Source: Allosphingosinicella vermicomposti (GTDB taxonomy: Bacteria > Pseudomonadota > Alphaproteobacteria > Sphingomonadales > Sphingomonadaceae). From it: a DNA stretch of 64,000 nucleotides. Position numbers and translations under genes: made by a program. The notes under the pieces are model-generated. The model was not told where the DNA came from. It made no database searches and saw nothing but the letters and a program-made list of their open reading frames with translations. Shown in pieces: positions 1-8,627 of the stretch (position 1 is its first letter; the number at the start of each line of letters is the position of its first letter). The stretch covers positions 992,001 to 1,056,000 of the forward strand of contig NZ_PXYJ01000001.1 in NCBI RefSeq assembly GCF_003012815.1. The letters run 5' to 3'.

Positions 1-1028
1 CGTGACGCTTCTTGCTCATCCAGGCTGTCGATCTTGTTCCAAGCTTCGAGGATCGGAGCCCCCTCCTCTCCTCGCGCGCCAATCTCCTCCAGCACATCCT
101 CAACATCCTGACGTTGCGCATCGCTGTCGGGGTGCGAAATATCGCGGACATGGATGATGAGGTCGGCCGAAATGACTTCCTCCAAGGTTGCGCGGAAGGC
201 CGCGACCAACTGGGTCGGCAGGTCGGAAATGAAGCCAACGGTGTCGGACAGGATCGCTTTATCGATACCCGGCAGGCCGATTTCCCGCATCGTGGGATCG
301 AGTGTCGCGAAAAGCAGATTTTCCGCCATCACATCGGCGCGGGTCAGGCGATTGAAAAGGGTCGATTTTCCAGCGTTCGTATAGCCGACGAGCGCGATGA
401 TCGGCCACGGTGCCCGCTGGCGGCGCGCGCGGTGGAGGGTGCGGGTACGCGTCACCTGCTCCAGCTCCTTGCGGAGCTTCGCCATGCGGTCGCGAATCTG
501 GCGGCGGTCGGCCTCGATCTGGGTTTCACCAGGGCCGCCGAGAAAGCCGAAGCCGCCGCGCTGGCGTTCAAGGTGGGTCCAGGACCGGACGAGCCGCCCT
601 GCCTGATAATCGAGGTGGGCAAGCTCCACCTGCAACCGCCCTTCGGCCGTTGCCGCCCGCTCCCCGAAGATTTCAAGGATCAGGCCAGTGCGATCGATGA
701 TCTTGGCATTGATCGCCTTCTCCAAATTCTTCTGCTGGATCGGCGTCACCGCGCCGTCGACGATGACAAGCTCAGCCTCATGCAGGCGAGCGGCCTCGGC
801 GATCGCCTCGACCTGCCCCGAACCGAATAGGGTGGCGGGCTTTGCAGCGCGGATTCGGAATGGGAGCTTGTCGACGACGTCGATGCCAATCGCTTCAGCG
901 AGACCTGTCGCTTCTTCGAGGCGAGCCTGCGTATCGCGCCGCCCCTCCCCGCCCATTTCAGGCAAGGCCACAATAGCACGCGCGCCGCGCGCGACATCGG
1001 CGTTATCGTCGCGATTGAAAACGCTCAG
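1..1028 (-). CDS. hflX: GTPase HflX, C-terminus cut by window edge
   Basis: Ribosome-associated GTPase that in other bacteria splits stalled or heat-damaged 70S particles in the cytoplasm. About 342 residues are visible. The N-terminal HflX domain carries the LFGSGQVE and RTGLILEIF motifs, followed by the coiled linker GGPGETQIEADRR. The G domain then shows G1 (GYTNAGKST), G3 (DTVGF) and G4 (NKID) close to the window edge; the last roughly 90 residues are missing. It lies directly downstream of hfq on the same strand. No ATG, GTG or TTG fits the conserved N-terminus: the likeliest start is a CTG at 1028 (reading LSVFNRDD), seven bases after an AGGAG motif that sits in the end of hfq. A GTG about 16 codons further on is the alternative, but it would remove the first beta strand. 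Family assignment is certain; the start is inferred. Confidence 0.93.
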   Translation of the reverse strand, partial: MSVFNRDDNADVARGARAIVALPEMGGEGRRDTQARLEEATGLAEAIGIDVVDKLPFRIRAAKPATLFGSGQVEAIAEAARLHEAELVIVDGAVTPIQQKNLEKAINAKIIDRTGLILEIFGERAATAEGRLQVELAHLDYQAGRLVRSWTHLERQRGGFGFLGGPGETQIEADRRQIRDRMAKLRKELEQVTRTRTLHRARRQRAPWPIIALVGYTNAGKSTLFNRLTRADVMAENLLFATLDPTMREIGLPGIDKAILSDTVGFISDLPTQLVAAFRATLEEVISADLIIHVRDISHPDSDAQRQDVEDVLEEIGARGEEGAPILEAWNKIDSLDEQEAS

Positions 1029-1032
1029 CGGC

Positions 1033-1521
1033 TTACTCCTGAGTCTCGGCCTGCATCAGGCTGACGGGGTTTTCCGGCTGCACCGTCGAGATAGCGTGCT
1101 TGTAAACAAGCTGGGCCATGCCCTCGCGCTGAAGGAGCAAGCAAAAGAGGTCGAAGGCCGCGACCTGCCCTTGCAGCATAACGCCGTTCACCAGGAACAT
1201 CGTTACCGGCTCATCGGCGGCCCGGATGGCCCCGAGGAACACTTCCTGAAGCTGCGTTGCCCGCTTGGCATTGGCCTGCTCGGCAAAAATGCGGGTAATC
1301 TCGTCAAGGTCGACCGGCTGCGCTGGCATGATCGTGGAGATGGCATGCTTATAGACAAGCTGGGCCTGACCATCCCGGCGCAGCAGCACCGAAAAATTGT
1401 CGAACCAGGTGATAATCCCCTGAAGTTTCACGCCCTTCACCAGGAACATCGTCACCGGCGTCTTGGACTTACGGAGGCTGTTCAGGAACATATCCTGTAA
1501 ATTGTTGGTCTTATCAGCCAT
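1033..1521 (-). CDS. hfq: RNA chaperone Hfq with two tandem Sm domains
   Basis: RNA chaperone that pairs small RNAs with mRNAs. The 162-residue chain contains two complete Hfq/Sm repeats: residues about 6-66 ([20 protein letters not shown] through YKHAIST) and about 90-148 ([20 protein letters not shown] through YKHAIST), joined by a linker of roughly 23 residues. Canonical Hfq is a single domain of about 70-100 residues that forms a hexamer, so this chain would be expected to form a pseudo-hexamer of three. Repeat 1 keeps the basic rim patch (LRKSK); repeat 2 has IRAAD there and LQE instead of LQD at the proximal face. The start at 1521 (MADKTNN) follows an AAGGAG ribosome site nine bases upstream; an ATG at 1569 lacks this and is rejected. 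The gene lies upstream of hflX, as in many proteobacteria. I recall two-domain Hfq being reported in Sphingomonadales. Confidence 0.96.
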   Translation of the reverse strand: MADKTNNLQDMFLNSLRKSKTPVTMFLVKGVKLQGIITWFDNFSVLLRRDGQAQLVYKHAISTIMPAQPVDLDEITRIFAEQANAKRATQLQEVFLGAIRAADEPVTMFLVNGVMLQGQVAAFDLFCLLLQREGMAQLVYKHAISTVQPENPVSLMQAETQE

Positions 1522-1640
1522 TGTTATGTTCTCCTTATTGGCAGGCCGTCCCCGAAAAGCGGCCAGCATATGTGCGCTCCGGTAACATCCGTGCGCCCGC
1601 GTAAATTAGAGCATGGCGCGCCGCTTTCAAGCGCTGCCGC

Positions 1641-3029
1641 TTACTCTCCCTGCTCCGGCTTCCCGTCGGATATGCCCAGCGCCTTGAGCTTACGGTGGAG
1701 CGCCGATCGCTCCATGCCGATAAAAATGGCTGTGCGTGAGATATTACCGGAGAAACGCCGGATCTGGATACGGAGATATTCCCGTTCGAACGTCTCGCGC
1801 GCCTCGCGCAACGGCGTTCCCATGATCGCTTTCACCGCTTCATTGGGATTGAGTTGGGCTTGCTCACTAATGATTTCCGGCGGCAGCATATCAATCTCGA
1901 TGCGGCCAAGCCGCGCCCCTGGAGCCAGAATGATCGTCCGCTCAACAACGTTGCGAAGCTGGCGCACATTGCCTGGCCAATCGTAAGCTTGAAGCGCCGC
2001 CATGGCGTCATCGGAGACAGTCGGCGTTTTTAAGCGCTGATCGGCGGCGTAGCGCGCGACGAAATGATTGACCAGTTCCGGAATATCCTCGCGCCGTTCG
2101 GCAAGGGCGGGAAGATGCACCGGCACCACGTTCAGGCGATAAAACAGGTCTTCGCGGAACCGCCCCTCGGTAATTTCAACCGCCAGTTGTCGCGAGGTCG
2201 ACGAAATGACGCGCATGTCGACCTTCACGATCCGCTGACCGCCAACGCGCGTGAAGCTCTGATCGGTGAGGACGCGGAGGATTTTTGCCTGGGCTGGAAG
2301 CGGCATGTCCGCAATTTCGTCGAGAAACAAGGTGCCGCCATGCGCCTGCTCAAGGAGCCCGGGGCGAGTAAGTTCCCCCCCCTCCTCCACGCCGAACAAT
2401 TCCTCCTCGACGCGCTCAGGTGTCATGCGGGCAGCGCTGACCACAATGAACGGGCCCTGCGCCCGCGTACTCCAATTGTGAAGCAAACGTGCGGCTACTT
2501 CCTTGCCGACGCCCGCAGGCCCGGTGATGAGAATGCGGCTGCCCGTTGGCGCCACTCGCTTCAGGGTCGCGCGAACCGTGTTGATCGCGACACTGGAGCC
2601 GGTGAGTTCGGTTTCATGGCCGATTTGGGCGCGTAAAACTTCGTTCTCGCGGCGCAGACGTTCGGTTTCCGTCGCGCGGGCGACGAGGTGAAGCAGGTGG
2701 CTCGCTTCGAACGGTTTCTCGATGAAATCCGCCGCGCCCTGACGGATCGCGGCGACAGCAGTATCGATATTGCCGTGACCGGAGATCATCAAAACCGGAA
2801 GCGTGGGATCGCGGCGCTTAATTTCCTCAAGCAGTTGTAGACCGTCTAGCTTCGATCCCTGAAGCCAGACGTCGAGCAGGACGAGGGAGGGTCGGCGTTC
2901 CGCGAGAGCAGCCAGAGCGTCGCTGCTGTTCGCGGCGACGCGAGGCGCATAACCTTCATCCTCCAGCACGCCCGCGACCAGTTCGCGGATGTCCTGTTCG
3001 TCATCGACTACCAAGATATCGAGTGCCAT
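1641..3029 (-). CDS. ntrX: NtrX-type response regulator, AAA+ domain without GAFTGA
   Basis: Response regulator partner of NtrY, linked in alphaproteobacteria to nitrogen, redox and envelope control. The receiver domain (residues 1-120) has acidic pocket DD 9-10, phospho-acceptor D53 and K105. The AAA+ domain (about 140-370) has Walker A GPAGVGKE at 170-177, Walker B LFLDE near 234, and the sensor region DLFYRLNVVP. A Fis-type helix-turn-helix ends the protein (about 425-452). The sigma-54 contact loop that normally reads GAFTGA after ELFG is replaced by ELFGVEEGGELTRPG. Loss of GAFTGA is known for NtrX proteins, which suggests it does not remodel sigma-54 holoenzyme. It follows ntrY after a one-base gap and so is co-translated with it. 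Length 462 residues, normal for the family. Confidence 0.94.
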   Translation of the reverse strand: MALDILVVDDEQDIRELVAGVLEDEGYAPRVAANSSDALAALAERRPSLVLLDVWLQGSKLDGLQLLEEIKRRDPTLPVLMISGHGNIDTAVAAIRQGAADFIEKPFEASHLLHLVARATETERLRRENEVLRAQIGHETELTGSSVAINTVRATLKRVAPTGSRILITGPAGVGKEVAARLLHNWSTRAQGPFIVVSAARMTPERVEEELFGVEEGGELTRPGLLEQAHGGTLFLDEIADMPLPAQAKILRVLTDQSFTRVGGQRIVKVDMRVISSTSRQLAVEITEGRFREDLFYRLNVVPVHLPALAERREDIPELVNHFVARYAADQRLKTPTVSDDAMAALQAYDWPGNVRQLRNVVERTIILAPGARLGRIEIDMLPPEIISEQAQLNPNEAVKAIMGTPLREARETFEREYLRIQIRRFSGNISRTAIFIGMERSALHRKLKALGISDGKPEQGE

Positions 3030-3030
3030 T

Positions 3031-5277
3031 TTAACCGCTTACCGTTTTTTCTTGTGATGGTGTGTCATGATTTTCCGAGGCCGCCAGAACCGCCATGTCG
3101 AACGCAAGCCGGACACATGTGCCTCCGCCGGGTTCGTCATCGAACTCGATCGTGCCGAAATGTTCTTCGACAATTTTCTTGACGATGGCGAGCCCTAAGC
3201 CTGTACCCTTCGCCCGCGTCGTGACGTAGGGCTCGGTAATCGTGCTTCGTTCCGCAGGAAGACCGACGCCGCTGTCGACGACTTCAATCCGCAATTGCCC
3301 TGCGATTTCAGCCACCCGCATCCGGATGCTTTGCTCCCCCTCAGCCTGTCTATCTTCCCGCTTCTGCTGAATGGCTTCCACGCCATTCTTGACAATATTG
3401 GTCAGCGCCTGGCTCAACTGACGGCGATCACAAATGAGCGTTGGGGAAGGGTCAGGCCCGTCAAAGCTAAAGTGAATGTCGGGGTGTGCGACTTCGTGGA
3501 GAAACAGCGCCTGTCGCGCGACGTCGCCAATCGGTTCGGCACGGAAAATGGGCTTAGGCATGCGCGCAAAGGAAGAGAATTCATCGACCATTCTGCGAAG
3601 GTCGTTCACCTGGCGAACGATCGTGCTCGTCAAACGCTCGAAAGTTGCCGTATCCGATTGGATTTCATCGCCATAGCGGCGCTGGAGCCGCTCTGCCGCG
3701 AGCTGGATCGGCGTCAGCGGGTTCTTTATCTCATGCGCGATGCGCCGTGCGACGTCGGACCAGGCAGCGCGGCGCTGATCGAGCAATTGTTCGGTGATGT
3801 CGTCAAAGGTTATGACGTGGCCGCCTTCGACACGGCCGCGCTTGACGGCCAAGGTGCGCGGTTCGCCGCCGGAGGAAAGCTGGACGATATCCTCACGCTG
3901 TTCATTATCCAGCTGTGCAGCCAGTTCGGGGGCGAGATCGGAGAGCGAGCGGCCCACGGCTTCGCCGGTTTTAACGCCGAGAAGCGCTTCAGCGGAGCTA
4001 TTGATAAGGCGCACTTTGCGTTCCCTGTCGACCGAGATCACCCCCGCGGTGACGCCAGACAGAACCGCCTCGATCAGGGCGCGACGATTGTCGAGCTGGC
4101 TGTTCGCATTGACGAGGTCGCTTGTCTGTTCCTCAAGCCGGCGGGTCATGCGGTTGAAGGCATTGCCGAGCGTGCCGAGTTCGTCGTCGCCCGGCGATGC
4201 CGGGACGCGCGTCGACAAATCGCCGCCCGCAACCTTCCTGGCCGCATTGACCAATTGGCCTACGGGCCGGACAAGCCGATCGGCCAAGGTCAGCGCGATC
4301 CAGATCGTCACGGCAACGATCAGCAGAGAGATGAGCAACAGAAACAGATTGAAGCGGAATTGGAGGGTGCGCGAGCGGGTCAATGTCTGCTGATAGTCGC
4401 TGGCAGCGGAACGCGCCTCGTTAAGCTGAGCGATTGCCTTCGGATTTACGAAGCGCGAAATATAAAGATAGACTTCCTGTTCCGGATCGAGGCGTACCAC
4501 GGCTTCAACCCGATCACCGATATCGTTGTTGACGATGCGGACCCCACCCCCACGAAGTTGTGAAAGTGTTGCGGGCGGAATGCGCCGTTCGATAGGGCGA
4601 TCATCGAGGTTAACGAAGGCCCTGATCTGTAACTCGCCATTGTTGGAAACCGTGACGACAGCGGCCTCGGTCAAATCGCGAACCACAGTCTGGTAAAGCA
4701 GAGCATCGCCAAATTCGACCGTATCAAGACCGAATTCATTGATATTGCCAACAACATCCTGCGACATCGCCTGGATTTCGCGGAAGATGCGATCCTTATT
4801 CTCGTTCGAATAAACCTGCGCGACATTGTCGGCATTTTCGAGGATCGTGCGAGCCTTGTCGGAAAACCAGAACTGGACGCCGCTTTGAAAAAGGAGCGAG
4901 GCGAATATGACGACCATCAGGGTCGGCACGATTGCGATGACCGAAAATAGAGCGACGAGCCGCACATGAAGACGACCGCGTCCGCCAATCGGCGAGCGAT
5001 GCGCCCTGCCCTTTGCAAGCCGGCGCGCGATCAGCACCATGAGTGCCGTCGCGGGCACGAGATTGGCGACAAGCAATGCGGCGACCAACGGCGGGGACAG
5101 CAAATCGTCCTGTTGCCCGCCCCGCGTCACGAAATAGGTGAGAGCGATCATCGCAACCAGAAAGGCGGCCGTCGCAATTTCCAGCACAGGCATCAGCTGG
5201 CGGCGGCGATAAAAGACGCTGAGGCGTCTTTGCCACCGTGGCCGGGACTCGATCATGACCGGGGATTCCGCATTCAC
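3031..5277 (-). CDS. ntrY: NtrY sensor histidine kinase
   Basis: Membrane sensor kinase that phosphorylates NtrX. The 748-residue protein has an N-terminal pair of membrane helices (about 31-51 and 64-84), a third at about 107-130, a periplasmic sensing region (about 131-310), and a fourth helix at 311-331. It continues with a HAMP domain (332-385), a PAS domain (about 400-495), an H-box with phospho-acceptor H515 in HEIKNPLTP, and a HATPase_c domain with NIVKNGVEAI, DSGVGLP and GTGLGLAIV. It sits between dusB and ntrX. In many alphaproteobacteria ntrB and ntrC lie between dusB and ntrY, but here only 88 bases separate them. Family assignment is strong from domain order and neighbour. Confidence 0.94.
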   Translation of the reverse strand: MNAESPVMIESRPRWQRRLSVFYRRRQLMPVLEIATAAFLVAMIALTYFVTRGGQQDDLLSPPLVAALLVANLVPATALMVLIARRLAKGRAHRSPIGGRGRLHVRLVALFSVIAIVPTLMVVIFASLLFQSGVQFWFSDKARTILENADNVAQVYSNENKDRIFREIQAMSQDVVGNINEFGLDTVEFGDALLYQTVVRDLTEAAVVTVSNNGELQIRAFVNLDDRPIERRIPPATLSQLRGGGVRIVNNDIGDRVEAVVRLDPEQEVYLYISRFVNPKAIAQLNEARSAASDYQQTLTRSRTLQFRFNLFLLLISLLIVAVTIWIALTLADRLVRPVGQLVNAARKVAGGDLSTRVPASPGDDELGTLGNAFNRMTRRLEEQTSDLVNANSQLDNRRALIEAVLSGVTAGVISVDRERKVRLINSSAEALLGVKTGEAVGRSLSDLAPELAAQLDNEQREDIVQLSSGGEPRTLAVKRGRVEGGHVITFDDITEQLLDQRRAAWSDVARRIAHEIKNPLTPIQLAAERLQRRYGDEIQSDTATFERLTSTIVRQVNDLRRMVDEFSSFARMPKPIFRAEPIGDVARQALFLHEVAHPDIHFSFDGPDPSPTLICDRRQLSQALTNIVKNGVEAIQQKREDRQAEGEQSIRMRVAEIAGQLRIEVVDSGVGLPAERSTITEPYVTTRAKGTGLGLAIVKKIVEEHFGTIEFDDEPGGGTCVRLAFDMAVLAASENHDTPSQEKTVSG

Positions 5278-5365
5278 GTGACCGGCCTACCACAAGATTG
5301 TGGCAGGAAGAACACACTAATTCGGTGTTAACCCTCGGCTCGGCGCTCAGAGCAATGGTTTCGGC

Positions 5366-6364
5366 TCAGGCCGCCTGCCGTGACAAATAAGGCGCGTAAA
5401 ATTCACGAAGCATCGCCTTGGCCACCTTCGGATCGGCTTCCTTGTTGAAAGCGTTGCGGAATTCCGCGGAGCCGTGCAGCCCCTTCGTGTACCATCCGAT
5501 ATGTTTGCGGGCAACATTGGCGCCGGTCACGTCGCCATAGAGTTCGAGCATTGCGTCATATTGCTCGATGAGCACAGTGTATTGCTCTTCAACCGTCGGA
5601 TCGGAGCGCCGCTCCCCGGTTTCGAGCCAGTACATAACCTGGCCGAGCAGCCACGGCTTGCCGTAAGCGCCGCGCCCGATCATCACGCCGTCCGCGCCGG
5701 ATTGCTCCAGGGCCTGCTCCGCATCATCGATCGAATTGATGTCGCCGTTCGCGATGACCGGCAGGGATACGGCGTCCTTCACCTTGCGGATGAAGGCCCA
5801 ATCCGCCGAGCCCTTGTACATCTGGTTGCGGGTGCGGCCGTGAACGGTGATCATCTTGACGCCCAAATCCTCGGCGATCCGCGCGAGTTCGGGGGCGTTG
5901 AGGCTGTCATGGCACCAGCCCATGCGCATCTTCAGCGTCACCGGGACGTTGACGGCCTTCACCGTCGCTTCGACGATCGAGGCGGCGAGCTTTAAGTCTC
6001 GCATCAGGGCGGAACCGGCATCGCCGTTCACGACCTTCTTCACCGGACAGCCCATGTTGATGTCTATAATCGCCGCGCCGCGATCTTCATTAAGCTTAGC
6101 CGCTTCCGCCATTTCTATAGGCGAGCAGCCCGCAAGCTGCATGGATACCGGATCTTCCACCGGATCCCAAGCCGCCTTTTGAAGCGACTGGCGGGTCTCG
6201 CGGATCATCGCCTGGCTGGCGATCATCTCGGTCACGGTAAGGCCCGCGCCATATTGCTTCACGACCTTGCGGAACGGACGATCGGTAACGCCCGTCATCG
6301 GCGCCAATATGACAGGCGCGTCGATGCGGACCGGGCCGATGGAGATGGGAGAAAGGCGAGCCAT
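5366..6364 (-). CDS. dusB: tRNA dihydrouridine synthase DusB
   Basis: FMN-dependent reductase that makes dihydrouridine in tRNA. The TIM-barrel start reads [16 protein letters not shown], the catalytic cysteine is C106 in INMGCPVKK, and the barrel motifs [17 protein letters not shown] and VIANGDI are present. Length 332 residues is typical. This is the NifR3 gene of older literature, which commonly heads the nitrogen-regulation operon in alphaproteobacteria; here it precedes ntrY directly. It is transcribed away from ispDF, with 66 bases between the two start codons available for promoters. Confidence 0.95.
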   Translation of the reverse strand: MARLSPISIGPVRIDAPVILAPMTGVTDRPFRKVVKQYGAGLTVTEMIASQAMIRETRQSLQKAAWDPVEDPVSMQLAGCSPIEMAEAAKLNEDRGAAIIDINMGCPVKKVVNGDAGSALMRDLKLAASIVEATVKAVNVPVTLKMRMGWCHDSLNAPELARIAEDLGVKMITVHGRTRNQMYKGSADWAFIRKVKDAVSLPVIANGDINSIDDAEQALEQSGADGVMIGRGAYGKPWLLGQVMYWLETGERRSDPTVEEQYTVLIEQYDAMLELYGDVTGANVARKHIGWYTKGLHGSAEFRNAFNKEADPKVAKAMLREFYAPYLSRQAA

Positions 6365-6430
6365 AAGCGGCTGCGGCCTTTACCCTTATTCGCTCTGGCG
6401 GGCAAGGCTCGGCTCGGCTAGGGCGCGGGC

Positions 6431-7597
6431 ATGAGCAAGAGGGGCAAGATCGTCGCACTCGTGGTCGCGGCCGGCAGCGGAAGCCGCGCTGGGGGCGACC
6501 TCCCAAAGCAATATCGCAGGATCGGCGGCAAGAGCGTGCTCGGCCATGCGATCGGTCATCTGGATCACCGACTTATCGACGAAGTTCGCGTCGTAATCGC
6601 GCCGGAGCATGAAGACATGTTCGGCGAGGCGACGATGGGTGGCTCCCTTCCCTCCCCAATCATAGGTGGTGCGACACGGCAGGAGTCGGTTCGGAACGGC
6701 CTTGAGCAATTGGCCCGGGAGGGTGGTGCCGACATCATCCTGATCCACGATGCCGCCCGCGCATTCTTGTCTGCATCTGTTTTGGATCGCCTAGTCGCGG
6801 CTTTGGAGCATGGCGACGGCGCGGTGCCGGTCCTTCCAGTCGTGGATACGCTGGCCCGCAAAGAAAGCGAGCTGGGAGATACTGTGTCACGTGACGAGAT
6901 CGTACGGGTGCAAACTCCCCAGGCTTTCCGGTTCAATGCCATTCTCGACGCGCACAGGCGGTGGGGCGGCGAGGAGGCAACTGACGATGCTCAAGTGGCG
7001 CGCGCCGCAGGCTATGCCATCGCAATGGTCGAGGGAGACGAAGACTTGGCCAAGCTTACATATCTCCGCGATTTCGACCGTGCCAAGGCACGGCTCGCCT
7101 CCACAATGATCAGCCGCACCGGCTTGGGCTTCGATGTCCACGCCTTTGCGGATGGCGAGGATCTTTGGCTAGGAGGCGTGCTGATCCCCCATAGTCGCGG
7201 GCTTTCAGGCCATAGCGATGCCGATGTCGTGCTCCACGCCCTGACCGACGCCCTTCTCGGTGCGGCGGGGGAAGGCGATATCGGCGATCATTTCCCGCCC
7301 TCTGACCCGCAGTGGAAGGGCGCCGCATCGAGCCGCTTCGTCGAGCATGCCTGCGCGCTGATTGCGGCTAGGGGTGGCATCGTCGACCACATCGATATCA
7401 CCATCATTTGCGAGGCGCCAAAGATTGGCCCGCACCGTGACAGGATGCGTCGGACCGTCGCAGATTTATTGCGGGCCCCTCTGCAGAGGGTTTGCATCAA
7501 GGCAACGACGACTGAGCGGCTCGGCTTCACGGGCCGGGGCGAGGGCATCGCAGCCCAGGCGGTCGCCACCATCCGCCTGCCGGAGATTATGGAATGA
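6431..7597 (+). CDS. ispDF: Bifunctional IspD/IspF isoprenoid enzyme
   Basis: Fusion enzyme of the MEP pathway: the N-terminal half transfers CTP to methylerythritol phosphate (IspD) and the C-terminal half cyclises the later intermediate (IspF). The IspD half (residues about 1-225) shows VAAGSGSRAGGDLPKQY and LIHDAARAF. The IspF half (about 226-388) begins TGLGFDVHAF, with the metal-binding DVH and SGHSDADVVLHALTDALLGA, and ends with TTTERLGFTGRGEGIAAQA. The fusion is common in alphaproteobacteria. The stop overlaps the next start as ATGA, so the following two genes are probably translated from the same message. Confidence 0.96.
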   Translation: MSKRGKIVALVVAAGSGSRAGGDLPKQYRRIGGKSVLGHAIGHLDHRLIDEVRVVIAPEHEDMFGEATMGGSLPSPIIGGATRQESVRNGLEQLAREGGADIILIHDAARAFLSASVLDRLVAALEHGDGAVPVLPVVDTLARKESELGDTVSRDEIVRVQTPQAFRFNAILDAHRRWGGEEATDDAQVARAAGYAIAMVEGDEDLAKLTYLRDFDRAKARLASTMISRTGLGFDVHAFADGEDLWLGGVLIPHSRGLSGHSDADVVLHALTDALLGAAGEGDIGDHFPPSDPQWKGAASSRFVEHACALIAARGGIVDHIDITIICEAPKIGPHRDRMRRTVADLLRAPLQRVCIKATTTERLGFTGRGEGIAAQAVATIRLPEIME

Positions 7598-8106
7598 AAA
7601 CGATCCTCATTGCCGCCACCCTGCTTGCACAGCAGCCCGGCTTCTCTTCGCCGCCGGAAAAACCCTGTCTGACTCGCGCGGAAGCGGCGAGCATGGGGCG
7701 CTTCTTCATGCCCTCCGTCATCGACTCCATGGCCCGCAAGTGCGCCGCCAGCCTGCCGGCGACCGCCTTTTTAGCCGGTCCTCATCGCGCTCTTTCGGCG
7801 CGCCTGCGCGAAGATCATATTCGGCATTGGCCGAGCGCAAAGACCGCAATCGAAAAGGTCAGCGGCAAGGAGCTTCCCACGATGCTCGGCGACGAATTCA
7901 CGCGGAAGATGGCGGAAAGCACGGTCGCGGAGATGGCCGCGAAAGGCATCGAGGCCAAGGATTGCGCGATGGTCAGCGAGATATTGGGTGTCGTCGCTCC
8001 CCTCCCCGCCGACAATTTTGGACGGCTTTTCGCTTTATTCGCTGAGCTCGGATCCAAGAAGAGGGATAAGTCGCCATTCCGAATGTGCCCGGGCGCCACG
8101 GCATGA
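7594..8106 (+). CDS. Secreted protein of unknown function
   Basis: I do not recognise this 170-residue protein. The N-terminus MKTILIAATLLAQQ looks like a short signal peptide, so an exported protein is likely. Four cysteines are seen in the mature part (KPCLTR, ARKCAAS, KDCAMV, FRMCPG), which could make two disulfides in the periplasm. The rest is helical and Ala/Lys-rich, without a motif I can name. Its start overlaps the ispDF stop (ATGA at 7594) and its stop overlaps the pncC start (ATGA at 8103), so it is the middle gene of a tightly coupled operon. Nothing in the sequence links it chemically to isoprenoid or NAD metabolism. Confidence 0.8.
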   Translation: MKTILIAATLLAQQPGFSSPPEKPCLTRAEAASMGRFFMPSVIDSMARKCAASLPATAFLAGPHRALSARLREDHIRHWPSAKTAIEKVSGKELPTMLGDEFTRKMAESTVAEMAAKGIEAKDCAMVSEILGVVAPLPADNFGRLFALFAELGSKKRDKSPFRMCPGATA

Positions 8107-8627
8107 GCGATATCCTACTCCCACCCGAACTGGTGGACATGGCCCGCGAGGTGCTGGAAGCCAACCGCGCCGCTGGCCGACGCATCGCGGTAGCAGAAAG
8201 CTGCACGGGCGGGCTTGTCAGCGCGGCGTTGACGGAAATTGCCGGATCCTCCGATGTGTTCGAGGCAGGCTTCGTCACTTATTCCAACGACGCCAAGATG
8301 AAGCTGCTGGGCGTCAGTGAAGATGTTCTGTCGACCTTCGGCGCGGTGTCGGTCGCGACGGCGTGGAGCATGGCCCAGGGCGCGCTTGCCAAGAGCGGTG
8401 CGGACACGGCGGTTGCGATCACCGGCATTGCCGGTCCCGGCGGTGGCAGCGAGAAGAAGCCCGTCGGTACAGTGATCTTCGCCCGGGCGCGCCGAGACGC
8501 GGAGCCGGACGAAGTCGTTGCGGACAAGCAAGAATTTGGCGATCTCGGCCGGGCGGGCGTCCGTCTTCAGGCGGCGCTGTGCGCGCTCGAGCTGCTGATG
8601 CCGGGCGCGCTTTCGCCCGCGCCATAA
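8103..8627 (+). CDS. pncC: CinA C-terminal domain nicotinamide-nucleotide amidase
   Basis: Stand-alone CinA C-terminal domain of 174 residues; members hydrolyse nicotinamide mononucleotide to nicotinate mononucleotide and ammonia, recycling a by-product of NAD-dependent DNA ligase. Diagnostic motifs are AESCTGGLVSAAL, GFVTYSNDAK, GAVSVATAW and AITGIAGPGGGSEKKPVGTV. The start is the ATG at 8103 that overlaps the upstream stop; an ATG 18 bases earlier adds only a non-conserved leader. The last 61 bases overlap the end of the convergent RatA-type gene. Confidence 0.92.
   Translation: MSDILLPPELVDMAREVLEANRAAGRRIAVAESCTGGLVSAALTEIAGSSDVFEAGFVTYSNDAKMKLLGVSEDVLSTFGAVSVATAWSMAQGALAKSGADTAVAITGIAGPGGGSEKKPVGTVIFARARRDAEPDEVVADKQEFGDLGRAGVRLQAALCALELLMPGALSPAP

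Noticed and set aside
3295-4563. Open frame of 422 codons opposite ntrY on the plus strand
   Set aside because: High GC in third positions keeps the complementary frame open; the minus strand encodes a complete NtrY with all motifs and the antisense product resembles nothing.
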